From the NCBI RefSeq assembly GCF_016748675.1, contig NZ_CP051534.1:1550001-1614000 (forward strand): a DNA stretch of 64,000 nucleotides. Direction: 5' to 3'. Source of the DNA: Helicobacter pylori. GTDB taxonomy: Bacteria > Campylobacterota > Campylobacteria > Campylobacterales > Helicobacteraceae. The notes under the pieces were generated by a model. That model searched no databases. It was not told the origin of the DNA and worked only from the letters and a program-made list of their open reading frames with translations. Position numbers and translations under genes: made by a program. Positions 36,782 to 45,304 of this stretch are shown here, one piece after another (the first letter of the stretch is position 1; every line of letters starts with the position of its first letter).

Positions 36782-37848
36782 TGTCAGGAATTAGCGCTCA
36801 ATTAGTCAAAAAATTAAGGGACTTAACCGATGCGGGCATGATGGATTGCAAAAAAGCCCTTGTAGAAGTGGCTGGGGATTTGCAAAAGGCTATTGATTTC
36901 TTGCGCGAAAAAGGCTTGAGTAAAGCCGCTAAAAAAGCCGATAGGATCGCTGCTGAGGGCGTAGTCGCTTTAGAAGTAGCGCCTGATTTTAAAAGCGCGA
37001 TGATGGTAGAAATCAATAGCGAAACGGATTTTGTGGCTAAAAATGAGGGCTTTAAGGAATTGGTGAAAAAAACTTTAGAAACGATCAAAGCCCACAATAT
37101 CCATACCACAGAAGAACTGCTTAAAAGCCCGTTAGACAACAAGCCTTTTGAAGAATATTTGCACTCTCAAATCGCTGTCATTGGTGAAAACATTTTAGTG
37201 AGGAAAATCGCTCATTTAAAAGCCCCTAGCTCTCATATCATCAATGGCTATGCGCATTCTAACGCTAGAGTGGGCGTGCTAATCGGTATAAAATACAATA
37301 ATGAGAAAAACGCTCCAAAAGTGGTTGAACTGGCCCGAAACATCGCTATGCATGCCGCAGCGATGAAACCTCAAGTGCTAGATTGCAAAGACTTTAGCCT
37401 TGATTTTGTCAAAAAAGAAACCTTAGCCTTGATCGCTGAAATTGAAAAAGACAATGAAGAGGCTAAACGCTTGGGCAAACCTTTAAAAAACATCCCCGCT
37501 TTTGGGAGTCGCATTGAATTGAGCGATAAAGTTTTAGCCCATCAAAAGAAAGCTTTTGAAGACGAATTAAAAGCGCAAGGCAAGCCTGAAAAAATCTGGG
37601 ATAAAATCGTTCCTGGAAAAATGGAAAGATTCATCGCTGACAACACTCTTATTGATCAACGCCTAACCCTTTTAGGGCAATTCTATGTCATGGACGATAA
37701 AAAAACTATCGCTCAAGTCATCGCTGATTGTTCCAAAGAATGGGATGATGATTTAAAAATCACTGAGTATGCACGTTTTGAATTGGGCGAAGGCATTGAG
37801 AAAAAGGCAGAGAATTTCGCTGAAGAAGTGGCTTTGCAAATGAAGTGA
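36781..37848 (+). CDS. tsf: Elongation factor Ts
   Basis: EF-Ts recycles EF-Tu by catalysing GDP release. The 355-residue protein has the N-terminal motif LVKKLRDLTDAGMMDCKKAL and the TDF finger (SETDFVAKNEGF). The core repeats VGVLIGIKY and NIAMHAAAMKP are also present. At 355 residues it carries the longer core typical of Campylobacterota. It is translationally coupled to rpsB and followed by a perfect hairpin terminator. Confidence 0.97.
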   Translation: MSGISAQLVKKLRDLTDAGMMDCKKALVEVAGDLQKAIDFLREKGLSKAAKKADRIAAEGVVALEVAPDFKSAMMVEINSETDFVAKNEGFKELVKKTLETIKAHNIHTTEELLKSPLDNKPFEEYLHSQIAVIGENILVRKIAHLKAPSSHIINGYAHSNARVGVLIGIKYNNEKNAPKVVELARNIAMHAAAMKPQVLDCKDFSLDFVKKETLALIAEIEKDNEEAKRLGKPLKNIPAFGSRIELSDKVLAHQKKAFEDELKAQGKPEKIWDKIVPGKMERFIADNTLIDQRLTLLGQFYVMDDKKTIAQVIADCSKEWDDDLKITEYARFELGEGIEKKAENFAEEVALQMK

Positions 37849-37857
37849 GATTTTAGC

Positions 37858-37879
37858 AAACAACCTTTAAAGGTTGTTT
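37858..37879. terminator. Perfect palindromic terminator after tsf
   Basis: A perfect 22-base inverted repeat (11 bases per arm, arms AAACAACCTTT and AAAGGTTGTTT) lies 9 bases after the tsf stop. It ends in T-rich sequence on both strands. It could stop both rpsB-tsf and leftward transcripts from the gene remnant at 37901-37969. Confidence 0.75.
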
Positions 37880-37900
37880 CTTCTAACCTTTCAACTTTCT

Positions 37901-37969
37901 TTATTTAAAATTTTCCATTTTAAGGTGTTTGAAATTTTTGTAATTTTCAATCTCTATGCTTTTAATCAT
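37901..37969 (-). pseudogene. 5' remnant of an AAA/OLD-like ATP-binding protein gene
   Basis: The minus strand encodes MIKSIEIENYKNFKHL followed by six residues and TAA. Openings of this kind (MI..IEI.NYKNFK.L.MENFK) begin RecF/OLD-like AAA ATPases, in which a Walker A motif soon follows; here the frame stops instead, next to the tsf terminator. It is read as the first 22 codons of an accessory ATPase gene whose body was deleted. It could instead be a very short peptide gene, but no strong ribosome binding site is present. Confidence 0.55.
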
Positions 37970-38295
37970 TTGAATTTCGCCTTTTAATGAGCCTAAGTTG
38001 ATACTGCCAATTTTTTATATTCGCTCTAATTTTACATTATTTTGATTAAATTTTGAACACTCGCCTATTGTAAACCTTGCGTTTAAATTGCAATAACAAG
38101 TTAATCCGCATTCTTTTTTGGTTTAAGGGTTAGTTTTAATTGTCTTTCTAGGGATCATGCAAGTCTCATTTTATTTAATTAAGATCAATCTAACTTGAAT
38201 AGACTTTTTCTAATCTGTCCTCTAAATTTAGCCTTAATACAGCAGATCCGGCAACTTTAGACTCCTTTTTTGGAGTTTGGGTTGAAAAGAGCCTT

Positions 38296-40143
38296 TTATT
38301 TTATTTTAAAGCGGTTTTTCTCCAGCACGTTTTGAATCGCAATAGAGGGCGATAGGTAATTATAACGCACTAAAATTTCGGTGATTTCTTTAAAAATAGG
38401 GGCTGCAATCTTGCTGGCGTAATATTCTTCCTTGCCATGCGAGCCTAAGATAACCACGCCGATAGTAAAAACCTGCCTTTCATCTTCAGCGAACCCAAAA
38501 AAAGAGCTGTTGTAGGACTGCGCGCTATAACTCCCGTTTTTAGCGACCCTAGCCGTGCCTGTTTTGCCCCCTATGTATAGCCCTTCAAATTGAGCGTTTT
38601 TGCCTGTGCCATAACGCACCACTTTGATTAAGGTTTCTTTCATTTTCCTAGCGCTTTTGGGGCTAATGACTTGAAAAGTGGGTTTGGGGCTAGGGATGTA
38701 AATATCGCCATTAGGGGCGGTTTCTTGTTGCACTAAATAAGGGGTAGTCAATTTGCCTTCATTAGAAAACACCGCATAAGCCCTTAAAAGCTGCAAAAAA
38801 GTCGCATTCAGCCCATAGCCATAAGAAACGCTGCCCTTTAACACTTCACGCTTGAAAGCGGACAAAGGAGGGATCTTCCCTGTGGCTTCTAAGGATAAGT
38901 CAATGCCCGTTTTTTGAGAAAATCCATAGTCTAAAAGCCCGTTATAGAAATCCTCTGGGTTTAAGTTTTTACTGATTTTTATCATGCCCACATTGCTAGA
39001 TTGGATCAAAACGTCTTCCACAACGGCCTTTTTACTGGGGATAAAGTCGTCTTTAATGGTGTATTTTCCTAATTGGTAATAACCATGGTTTAAATCAATG
39101 CGCTCTTTAGGGTTAATCAAATTTTTATCTAGCAACAAGGAATAGACAATAGGCTTAATCGTGCTGCCCGGCTCAAAAACCTTTTCGGCAACGCTCAAAT
39201 TCAAGTTTTCATAATCGCTGGTTTTAATCGCATTAGGATCAAAGCGGTTGCTTGAAGCTAAGGATAAAATTTCCCCGCTTTTAGGGTTGATAATGCCCAC
39301 CAGGATTTCTTTAGCCCTGAGTTTGTCTTTGGTTTTATCTAATAGGGTTTCAATTTCTCTTTGGAGTTTTAAAGGAACGCTCAAATACACCTCATAGCCA
39401 TCAAGGCGTTCAATCTCTGTGTAAGAGTGGTTTTGAATGAAATTAAAACTCACGTCTCTTTTGCCTGTTCTTACGCCATTTTGTTGGGCTTTAAGCAAAT
39501 GATCTTGAGATTTTTCAACGCCTTTTTTACCGGTAGTTAAAGTGAGTTTGTCTTCTTCTTGTTTTTGCACATAGCCAATGATTGGCTCTAGGCTATTTTG
39601 ATAAGGGTAATGCCTAGAAACGCCGCTCACTTCAATGTTTAGCCCTTGTTTTTGCCACACCTTATCGTGCACGTCTTTGAAATTTTGGAAAACCCCAAAG
39701 GCTAAAAATTTCTTATTCAAGTCCCTAATATTAGCGGCCATATTGGGCGTGAGATCATAGGCTAGAATAATATAGCCTTTCGTATTGATGGCGTCTTTTA
39801 AGGACTTTTTAGGGATATTGCTATAAATAGAAAGGAAATCAATGAAAAAATCTTCTTTATTTGGGTTTAAAAACCTTGTGTCAAAGCCCAGTTTGAAAAG
39901 GGTTTGTGAAGTGGCTAGGCTGTAGTTGTCTTGACTATAAATAGTCCCCCTAGTCGCAGTGTCTTGTTTGCTCATCACTAGATTAGGCATGTCGGATTGG
40001 GCAAAAAAAGCTTTTTTAAAAGCCACCATTAAAAAAATAAAAAAAAGCAATAAAAAGATTAAAGCCGTAACAGAGCCCTTGTATTTTTGGGTTTCCAAAA
40101 ATCGCTCTGGGTTGAAGTTGGGATCAATGTTTTTATTATCCAT
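38296..40143 (-). CDS. ftsI: Peptidoglycan transpeptidase FtsI (PBP3)
   Basis: FtsI crosslinks septal peptidoglycan during division. The 615-residue protein has a cytoplasmic start, one transmembrane helix (FLLLFFIFLMVAF), a dimerisation domain and a transpeptidase domain. The active-site motifs are STIK in FEPGSTIKP near 328, SSN in QSSNVGMI near 381 and KTG in GGKTGTARV near 526. It is the target of beta-lactams. It lies downstream of fliE but 155 bases away, across a long hairpin, so it probably has its own promoter. Confidence 0.94.
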   Translation of the reverse strand: MDNKNIDPNFNPERFLETQKYKGSVTALIFLLLFFIFLMVAFKKAFFAQSDMPNLVMSKQDTATRGTIYSQDNYSLATSQTLFKLGFDTRFLNPNKEDFFIDFLSIYSNIPKKSLKDAINTKGYIILAYDLTPNMAANIRDLNKKFLAFGVFQNFKDVHDKVWQKQGLNIEVSGVSRHYPYQNSLEPIIGYVQKQEEDKLTLTTGKKGVEKSQDHLLKAQQNGVRTGKRDVSFNFIQNHSYTEIERLDGYEVYLSVPLKLQREIETLLDKTKDKLRAKEILVGIINPKSGEILSLASSNRFDPNAIKTSDYENLNLSVAEKVFEPGSTIKPIVYSLLLDKNLINPKERIDLNHGYYQLGKYTIKDDFIPSKKAVVEDVLIQSSNVGMIKISKNLNPEDFYNGLLDYGFSQKTGIDLSLEATGKIPPLSAFKREVLKGSVSYGYGLNATFLQLLRAYAVFSNEGKLTTPYLVQQETAPNGDIYIPSPKPTFQVISPKSARKMKETLIKVVRYGTGKNAQFEGLYIGGKTGTARVAKNGSYSAQSYNSSFFGFAEDERQVFTIGVVILGSHGKEEYYASKIAAPIFKEITEILVRYNYLSPSIAIQNVLEKNRFKIK

Positions 40144-40248
40144 GAACGCTTACTTGAAAATGGCGTAGCGTTGGATCTTCACAACGCATGAGAGCATGAA
40201 TTTTTGATGGTAAAATCTGTTAAAATGGGGTGCAGCAACAACAAACCC

Positions 40249-40284
40249 TCTCTTTAAAAAGGACCAAGCGATCATTTAAAGAGA
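40249..40284. repeat. Inverted repeat between fliE and ftsI
   Basis: TCTCTTTAAA (40249-40258) pairs perfectly with TTTAAAGAGA (40275-40284) across 16 bases, 15 bases past the fliE stop. It could be a terminator for the flgB-flgC-fliE mRNA, although no strong U tract follows. Confidence 0.55.
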
Positions 40285-40298
40285 AGCCACTTAAGAGA

Positions 40299-40628
40299 CT
40301 AGATCTGCGTTCTTAAAAGCTCTTTATAAGCGCTAATCGCTTTGTTGCGCACCTCAAGCATGAGTTTCATGCTCGTTTCAGCCTTCCCTATGGCGATAGC
40401 TGCTTGGTGCAAGTCTTTGATTTGCCCTGTCGCCATGTCGGCTAAGGCTTTATCAGATTGCTCTTGAGTGTTGTTAAGCTCATTGATGGATTGCTTTAAG
40501 AGTTTGGAAAACTCCCCGCCTTTTTGTTCTTTAAAGGTGCTGCCTGATTCTTCTCTTTTAGTTCTGTTGTCCGTGTTAAGCTCAGAGAAAGGACTCAATA
40601 AGCTTTTATCATTGTGTATGGCTTGCAT
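40299..40628 (-). CDS. fliE: Flagellar hook-basal body protein FliE
   Basis: FliE joins the flagellar MS ring to the proximal rod. The 109-residue protein has the family C-terminal segment DLHQAAIAIGKAETSMKLMLEVRNKAISAYKELL broken by no gaps (about 73-106), and AAIAIGKAE is the signature. It follows flgC by 126 bases on the same strand and is part of the sigma-54 rod gene cluster. Confidence 0.93.
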   Translation of the reverse strand: MQAIHNDKSLLSPFSELNTDNRTKREESGSTFKEQKGGEFSKLLKQSINELNNTQEQSDKALADMATGQIKDLHQAAIAIGKAETSMKLMLEVRNKAISAYKELLRTQI

Positions 40629-40754
40629 AGAACCTCCTTAAGCTCTTTTTTAAAAATTTAACTCTATTAAATATCTTATTCATTTTGTATTCTACTGATC
40701 TTTGGCTAATACTACCTAAATTTCCTTATACTACCATAAATTGTTACAAATCAT

Positions 40755-41240
40755 TCATGTTTGTAACATGCCAATCGCGTTTTGCGCCATGTTTTTAGCG
40801 CTTTGAAAGGCTGCAACATTGGCCTGATAGGCTCTAGTCGCCTCCACTAAGTCCGCCATTTCAACCACCGCATTCACATTGGGATAAGCCACATAGCCTT
40901 GAGCGTTAGCGTCAGGGTGGCTGGGATCGTATTTCATCAAAGGCTCGCTATCATCGCGCACAATCTTATCCACCACCACGCTTGTAATGGGGATTAAGGG
41001 GTTATCATCGCCTTCATCTAAAGGGTCTTCATAGGGGATAATTTGATGGTTTTGGGCGATTTTTTGGTTTAAAATCTCGTTGAAATCAAAAGCCCTAAAC
41101 ACCGCTTCTTGCCTCCTATAAGGGCCTCCTTCGCTCGTACGCGTGGTGTTAGCGTTAGCGATATTAGAAGAAATCAAATTAGCCCTTAAGCGTTGGGCGG
41201 ACAAACCATAACCGCTAATATCAAAAGAAGATAAAAACAT
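40755..41240 (-). CDS. flgC: Flagellar basal-body rod protein FlgC
   Basis: FlgC is a proximal rod subunit. The 161-residue protein has the rod signature near the N terminus (LRANLISSNIANANTTRT) and the C-terminal rod helix motif (MADLVEATRAYQANVAAFQSAKNM shortened here to its core EATRAYQANV). It follows flgB by 12 bases and shares its sigma-54 promoter. Confidence 0.95.
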   Translation of the reverse strand: MFLSSFDISGYGLSAQRLRANLISSNIANANTTRTSEGGPYRRQEAVFRAFDFNEILNQKIAQNHQIIPYEDPLDEGDDNPLIPITSVVVDKIVRDDSEPLMKYDPSHPDANAQGYVAYPNVNAVVEMADLVEATRAYQANVAAFQSAKNMAQNAIGMLQT

Positions 41241-41252
41241 GCTTTCCCTTAA

Positions 41253-41678
41253 CTATAAATTCTTACTGGAATCAATGGCGTAATTGATCACGCCTCGATA
41301 CTTTTTTAAGGCTGAACTCAAGGCTAAATACATGGTGGAGTTCTTGCCCATTTCACTCGTTTCTATGTCTAAATCCACGCTGTTACCATCATTTTTAGCC
41401 AAATGCCCATCTCTAAAAAAAAGGCTTGCCCCATCTTTAGCGCTATTTTCAAAGTCTAAATGCCTAGGGTTAGTGTGGGCTAAAGGCAAAACTTTACTGG
41501 TTTGGTTTTCAAAAATTTCCGCTTTTTTCTCCGCTAGAACGCTTTCAAAATCCAAATCCTTTGGCCTGTAAAAGGGGGTATCCACATTAGCGATGTTAGA
41601 AGCGATCATATCCTGCCTTAAAGCCCTATAATCTAGCGCTTTATAAACCAATCCAAACGCTTTAGAAAAATCCATCAA
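41253..41678 (-). CDS. flgB: Flagellar basal-body rod protein FlgB
   Basis: FlgB is a proximal rod subunit. The 141-residue protein carries the rod-family N-terminal motif (LRQDMIASNIANVDTP) and a helical C terminus (STMYLALSSALKKYRGV). The first two codons are both ATG (41678 and 41675), preceded by AAAGGGG. It is the first gene behind the sigma-54 promoter at 41713-41726. Confidence 0.95.
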   Translation of the reverse strand: MMDFSKAFGLVYKALDYRALRQDMIASNIANVDTPFYRPKDLDFESVLAEKKAEIFENQTSKVLPLAHTNPRHLDFENSAKDGASLFFRDGHLAKNDGNSVDLDIETSEMGKNSTMYLALSSALKKYRGVINYAIDSSKNL

Positions 41679-41712
41679 AACCCCTTTTTAAACCCTTGCA
41701 AATTTATAGCAT

Positions 41713-41726
41713 GCAAAAAGCATTCC
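41713..41726 (-). promoter_or_regulatory. Sigma-54 promoter of flgB-flgC(-fliE)
   Basis: On the minus strand TTGGAATGC...TTTTGCAT places GG (-24) and GC (-12) exactly 10 bases apart. The predicted start of transcription is about 25 bases before the flgB ATG. flgBC are known members of the H. pylori RpoN/FlgR regulon, so sequence and knowledge agree. Confidence 0.85.
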
Positions 41727-41811
41727 AAAACCGGCTCGCTTTCTCATCAAAGAATGCGATCAATTTCAAAGCATTAAGCTTGAACGATAAGCCGATTCAG
41801 AGCCATTATAG

Positions 41812-41819
41812 TGTAAAAT
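41812..41819 (+). promoter_or_regulatory. Candidate promoter of ftsW
   Basis: TGTAAAAT lies 58 bases upstream of the ftsW ATG. The 13-base context ATAGTGTAAAATA also occurs at 47237-47249. Confidence 0.45.
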
Positions 41820-41876
41820 ACCCCTAAAATACCTTAAAATAACGCCTATTCAAAAAACCAAAATAAGGAAATCCTA

Positions 41877-43043
41877 ATGACTACAGACAGAAACCTGTTT
41901 TTTTGCGCTTCGTTGTTGATTTTTTTAGGGGTATTGATGAGCTATTCGCTCTCAACTTACACCACAGTGGTGCTGTATCATTATGGGGAATTCCATTTTT
42001 TTATACGACAGCTTTCAAGCGCGATCATGGGCATTATTATCATGTGGGGGTTGTCTAGGGTTGATCCTAGCAAGTGGTTTAGCCGTTTGGGGTTTTTTCT
42101 CCTTTTTGTCCCATCATTACTCATTATTGGCATGTTTTTTTTGCCAGAAAGCCTTTCCAGTAGCGCAGGGGGGGCGAAGCGCTGGATCCGTTTGGGGTTT
42201 TTCTCTCTAGCGCCTTTGGAGTTTTTAAAGATTGGTTTCACCTTTTTTCTTGCGTGGAGTTTGTCTCGCACCTTTGTGGCAAAGGAAAAGGCTAATGTCA
42301 AAGAAGAACTCATCACTTTTGTGCCTTATTCGTTTGTGTTTGTGGCCTTAGCGATTGGGGTGGGGATTTTGCAAAACGATTTGGGGCAGATTGTTCTTTT
42401 GGGGGCGGTTTTAGCGGTGTTATTGGTCTTTTCTGGGGGGAGTGCGCATTTATTTGGCTTGATCGTTTCAGGGGCGTTTGCGATTAGCGTTTTAGCGATT
42501 GTTACAAGCGAACATAGGATTTTACGCCTAAAATTATGGTGGTCTAATTTACAAAATTCGCTTTTCACGCTCTTGCCGGACAAATTAGCGAACGCTCTTA
42601 GAATAAGCGACTTGCCCGAATCCTATCAAGTCTTTCATGCAGGCAATGCCATGCATAATGGGGGGTTATTAGGGCAAGGGCTTGGGCTAGGGCAAATCAA
42701 GCTTGGGTTTTTGAGCGAAGTGCATACGGACATGGTTTTAGCTGGGATCGCCGAAGAATGGGGGTTTTTGGGGTTATGCGTTTGTTTTATTTTGTTTTCT
42801 GTCATGATTGTTTTGATTTTTAGGATCGCTAACCGCTTGAAAGAGCCAAAATATTCGCTATTTTGCGTGGGCGTGGTGCTACTAATAGGGTTTTCTTTGG
42901 TGATCAACGCCTTTGGGGTGGGTGGGATTTTTCCGGTTAAGGGCCTAGCGGTGCCGTTTTTGAGCTATGGAGGGAGTTCGCTTTTAGCGAATTGCATCGC
43001 TATAGGGCTTGTTCTAAGTCTAGCGCGATACACGAAAGGCTAA
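41877..43043 (+). CDS. ftsW: SEDS-family peptidoglycan polymerase FtsW/RodA
   Basis: SEDS proteins polymerise glycan strands together with a class B PBP. The 388-residue protein has about ten transmembrane helices, the SAGGAKRWIRLG loop, QNDLGQIVLLGAV (with the functional Asp), FLSEVHTDMVLAGIAEEWGFLG and the C-terminal GLAVPFLSYGGSSLLANC signature. It is divergent from flgB. Annotated as FtsW (HP1560); a RodA role cannot be excluded from sequence alone. The stop is overlapped by a GGCTAA/TTAGCC terminator hairpin. Confidence 0.93.
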   Translation: MTTDRNLFFCASLLIFLGVLMSYSLSTYTTVVLYHYGEFHFFIRQLSSAIMGIIIMWGLSRVDPSKWFSRLGFFLLFVPSLLIIGMFFLPESLSSSAGGAKRWIRLGFFSLAPLEFLKIGFTFFLAWSLSRTFVAKEKANVKEELITFVPYSFVFVALAIGVGILQNDLGQIVLLGAVLAVLLVFSGGSAHLFGLIVSGAFAISVLAIVTSEHRILRLKLWWSNLQNSLFTLLPDKLANALRISDLPESYQVFHAGNAMHNGGLLGQGLGLGQIKLGFLSEVHTDMVLAGIAEEWGFLGLCVCFILFSVMIVLIFRIANRLKEPKYSLFCVGVVLLIGFSLVINAFGVGGIFPVKGLAVPFLSYGGSSLLANCIAIGLVLSLARYTKG

Positions 43044-43060
43044 AGAATATTAGCCCTTTT
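43038..43060. terminator. Terminator between ftsW and ceuE copy 1
   Basis: GGCTAA (43038-43043) pairs with TTAGCC (43050-43055) across 6 bases, then CTTTT. It overlaps the ftsW stop codon and could serve both convergent genes. A copy exists after ceuE copy 2 (GGGCT/AGCCC, 44237-44256). Confidence 0.6.
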
Positions 43061-43065
43061 AAAGA

Positions 43066-44067
43066 TTAATGCCATAAAAAGGGTTCAACTTCTGCATCAT
43101 TCAAATCAAAAACCACTTTATAATAGTCTTTAACCATCGCATTAATATCCACGCCCTTAAAGGCTTCAGGGTGGGCTTTTAAAGCGATAAAAAGGCTAAT
43201 GAGTGGGGCTCTAGGCCCGCCAATATCCATCGTGGGGAGTTTATAAACTTGCTTGTTTTTAATGGCTTTGATGGTAGCAAATTTGGGGTTGTTTAACACG
43301 TCTTCAGGGCTAAGCGGGCTTATCCACCAAATAAAGATAATCTCAGGGTTTTCTTTAACGATTTTTTCCACGCTAATATCAGCGCGCCCAAACTTAACGT
43401 ATTTCAAGCCAAAATTGTCTATACCCCCTTTTTCTAAAATATCTGAATCAAGGGCTTGATGGCCGCTAATCTTATTGGCTTTATGGAAAAGCTCCACCCC
43501 TTTTTTCTTTTTAACGCCTTTCAAACGCTCAGCAATGAAATCCAAAGTTTCTTGCATTTTGGCCAATTTTTTAGAAGCATCAACTTCTAAGGCTTTAGCT
43601 TGAGCGTCAATATCTTCCATGACTTCTGCAATGGTTTTTTCTTGGAAAGAAAGGAATGATATACCAAATTTTTTCGCATGCTCTACCGCTTTAGGGTTGC
43701 CCACAAAGGTTACCACAAGATCAGGACTAAGTTTTTTTAAAAGCTCCACATTCAACGCCGCCACATGATCGCTGCTCATGGGTTTAATGCGTTTAGGATC
43801 TTTGAGAGTGGCTTTAACAATATCAGATTTAAAAGCGTAATCCGAAATGCCTACGACCCTATCCCAAGTATGGAACATGGCAGGCACTTCTGCAAAGCTA
43901 CCCAAGTAGATTATTTTAGAAACAGGAAGCTTTATGGTTTGCTCCCCAAAATAATCCTTGACTTGGATCTCTTGATTAGAAGCGTTAGCCACGCCTAATA
44001 ACGATGAAACAAGAAGAACCCCTAAAGAATAAGAGATTAAAGCTTTTTTAAAGCGAGCGATTAGCAT
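43066..44067 (-). CDS. ceuE: Periplasmic metal-binding protein CeuE, copy 1
   Basis: CeuE is the substrate-binding protein of an ABC importer; the H. pylori protein binds nickel with small organic ligands such as histidine and supplies urease. The 333-residue protein has a Sec signal peptide ending VANA (no lipobox) and a class III binding-protein fold with one long linker helix (SKKLAKMQETLDFIAERL). Motifs include KIIYLGSFAEVPAMFHTWDRVVGIS and TMDIGGPRAPL. It is identical in protein sequence to the copy at 44267-45268. Confidence 0.94.
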   Translation of the reverse strand: MLIARFKKALISYSLGVLLVSSLLGVANASNQEIQVKDYFGEQTIKLPVSKIIYLGSFAEVPAMFHTWDRVVGISDYAFKSDIVKATLKDPKRIKPMSSDHVAALNVELLKKLSPDLVVTFVGNPKAVEHAKKFGISFLSFQEKTIAEVMEDIDAQAKALEVDASKKLAKMQETLDFIAERLKGVKKKKGVELFHKANKISGHQALDSDILEKGGIDNFGLKYVKFGRADISVEKIVKENPEIIFIWWISPLSPEDVLNNPKFATIKAIKNKQVYKLPTMDIGGPRAPLISLFIALKAHPEAFKGVDINAMVKDYYKVVFDLNDAEVEPFLWH

Positions 44068-44097
44068 AACAATTCCTTTCGTATGATTTATGAAGCG

Positions 44098-44103
44098 ATT
44101 ATA
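44098..44103 (-). promoter_or_regulatory. -10 box of ceuE copy 1
   Basis: TATAAT on the minus strand lies 30 bases upstream of the ATG; AAAGGAA is the ribosome binding site. The same element is duplicated at 45299-45304, so both copies look expressed. Confidence 0.65.
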
Positions 44104-44205
44104 ACACTATTCAAGGAAATACAAGCAGTAAAAATGAAACTTTTTTTCACAAAATCTTAAAAGATAAAGGTAAGATAAAAATAGGGAAGAAAATTTTAGC
44201 TACAA

Positions 44206-44242
44206 GGCTTGTTTTAAGCCTAGCGCGATACACAAAGGGCTA
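44206..44242 (+). pseudogene. Duplicated 3' end of ftsW
   Basis: These bases encode LVLSLARYTKG and a stop, the exact C terminus of FtsW, with several synonymous base changes compared with 43007-43043. It has no start or upstream coding part. It marks the left edge of the second copy of the tandem duplication carrying ceuE. Confidence 0.85.
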
Positions 44243-44266
44243 AAAAATATCAGCCCTTTTTAAAAA

Positions 44267-45268
44267 TTAATGCCATAAGAATGGTTCAACTTCTGCATCA
44301 TTCAAATCAAAAACCACTTTATAATAGTCTTTAACCATCGCATTAATATCCACGCCCTTAAAGGCTTCAGGGTGGGCTTTTAAAGCGATAAAAAGGCTAA
44401 TGAGTGGGGCTCTAGGCCCGCCAATATCCATCGTGGGGAGTTTATAAACTTGCTTGTTTTTAATGGCTTTGATGGTAGCAAATTTGGGGTTGTTTAACAC
44501 GTCTTCAGGGCTAAGCGGGCTTATCCACCAAATAAAGATAATCTCAGGGTTTTCTTTAACGATTTTTTCCACGCTAATATCAGCGCGCCCAAACTTAACG
44601 TATTTCAAGCCAAAATTGTCTATACCCCCTTTTTCTAAAATATCTGAATCAAGGGCTTGATGGCCGCTAATCTTATTGGCTTTATGGAAAAGCTCCACCC
44701 CTTTTTTCTTTTTAACGCCTTTCAAACGCTCAGCAATGAAATCCAAAGTTTCTTGCATTTTGGCCAATTTTTTAGAAGCATCAACTTCTAAGGCTTTAGC
44801 TTGAGCGTCAATATCTTCCATGACTTCTGCAATGGTTTTTTCTTGGAAAGAAAGGAATGATATACCAAATTTTTTCGCATGCTCTACCGCTTTAGGGTTG
44901 CCCACAAAGGTTACCACAAGATCAGGACTAAGTTTTTTTAAAAGCTCCACATTCAACGCCGCCACATGATCGCTGCTCATGGGTTTAATGCGTTTAGGAT
45001 CTTTGAGAGTGGCTTTAACAATATCAGATTTAAAAGCGTAATCCGAAATGCCTACGACCCTATCCCAAGTATGGAACATGGCAGGCACTTCTGCAAAGCT
45101 ACCCAAGTAGATTATTTTAGAAACAGGAAGCTTTATGGTTTGCTCCCCAAAATAATCCTTGACTTGGATCTCTTGATTAGAAGCGTTAGCCACGCCTAAT
45201 AACGATGAAACAAGAAGAACCCCTAAAGAATAAGAGATTAAAGCTTTTTTAAAGCGAGCGATTAGCAT
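44267..45268 (-). CDS. ceuE: Periplasmic metal-binding protein CeuE, copy 2
   Basis: This 333-residue protein is identical to copy 1, including signal peptide and binding domain. I found no base difference between about 43082-44107 and 44283-45307. Both flanks differ at many positions. It has its own promoter and ribosome binding site, so the pair gives a double dose of one protein. No ABC permease or ATPase gene lies beside either copy. Known strains carry two similar, not identical, copies (HP1561, HP1562). Confidence 0.94.
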   Translation of the reverse strand: MLIARFKKALISYSLGVLLVSSLLGVANASNQEIQVKDYFGEQTIKLPVSKIIYLGSFAEVPAMFHTWDRVVGISDYAFKSDIVKATLKDPKRIKPMSSDHVAALNVELLKKLSPDLVVTFVGNPKAVEHAKKFGISFLSFQEKTIAEVMEDIDAQAKALEVDASKKLAKMQETLDFIAERLKGVKKKKGVELFHKANKISGHQALDSDILEKGGIDNFGLKYVKFGRADISVEKIVKENPEIIFIWWISPLSPEDVLNNPKFATIKAIKNKQVYKLPTMDIGGPRAPLISLFIALKAHPEAFKGVDINAMVKDYYKVVFDLNDAEVEPFLWH

Positions 45269-45298
45269 AACAATTCCTTTCGTATGATTTATGAAGCG

Positions 45299-45304
45299 AT
45301 TATA
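45299..45304 (-). promoter_or_regulatory. -10 box of ceuE copy 2
   Basis: TATAAT on the minus strand, 30 bases upstream of the ATG, in the same context as copy 1. Confidence 0.65.

Larger units (their letters stand above)
37849..38295. other. Gap between tsf and ftsI with remnant of a lost gene
   Basis: These 447 bases hold the tsf terminator, a 22-codon leftward gene remnant (37901-37969), a possible leftward -10 box for it (TGTAAAAT near 38030), AT-rich sequence, and a 5-base-stem hairpin (ACTCC/GGAGT, 38261-38276) 20 bases past the ftsI stop. No intact gene is seen. Confidence 0.6.
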
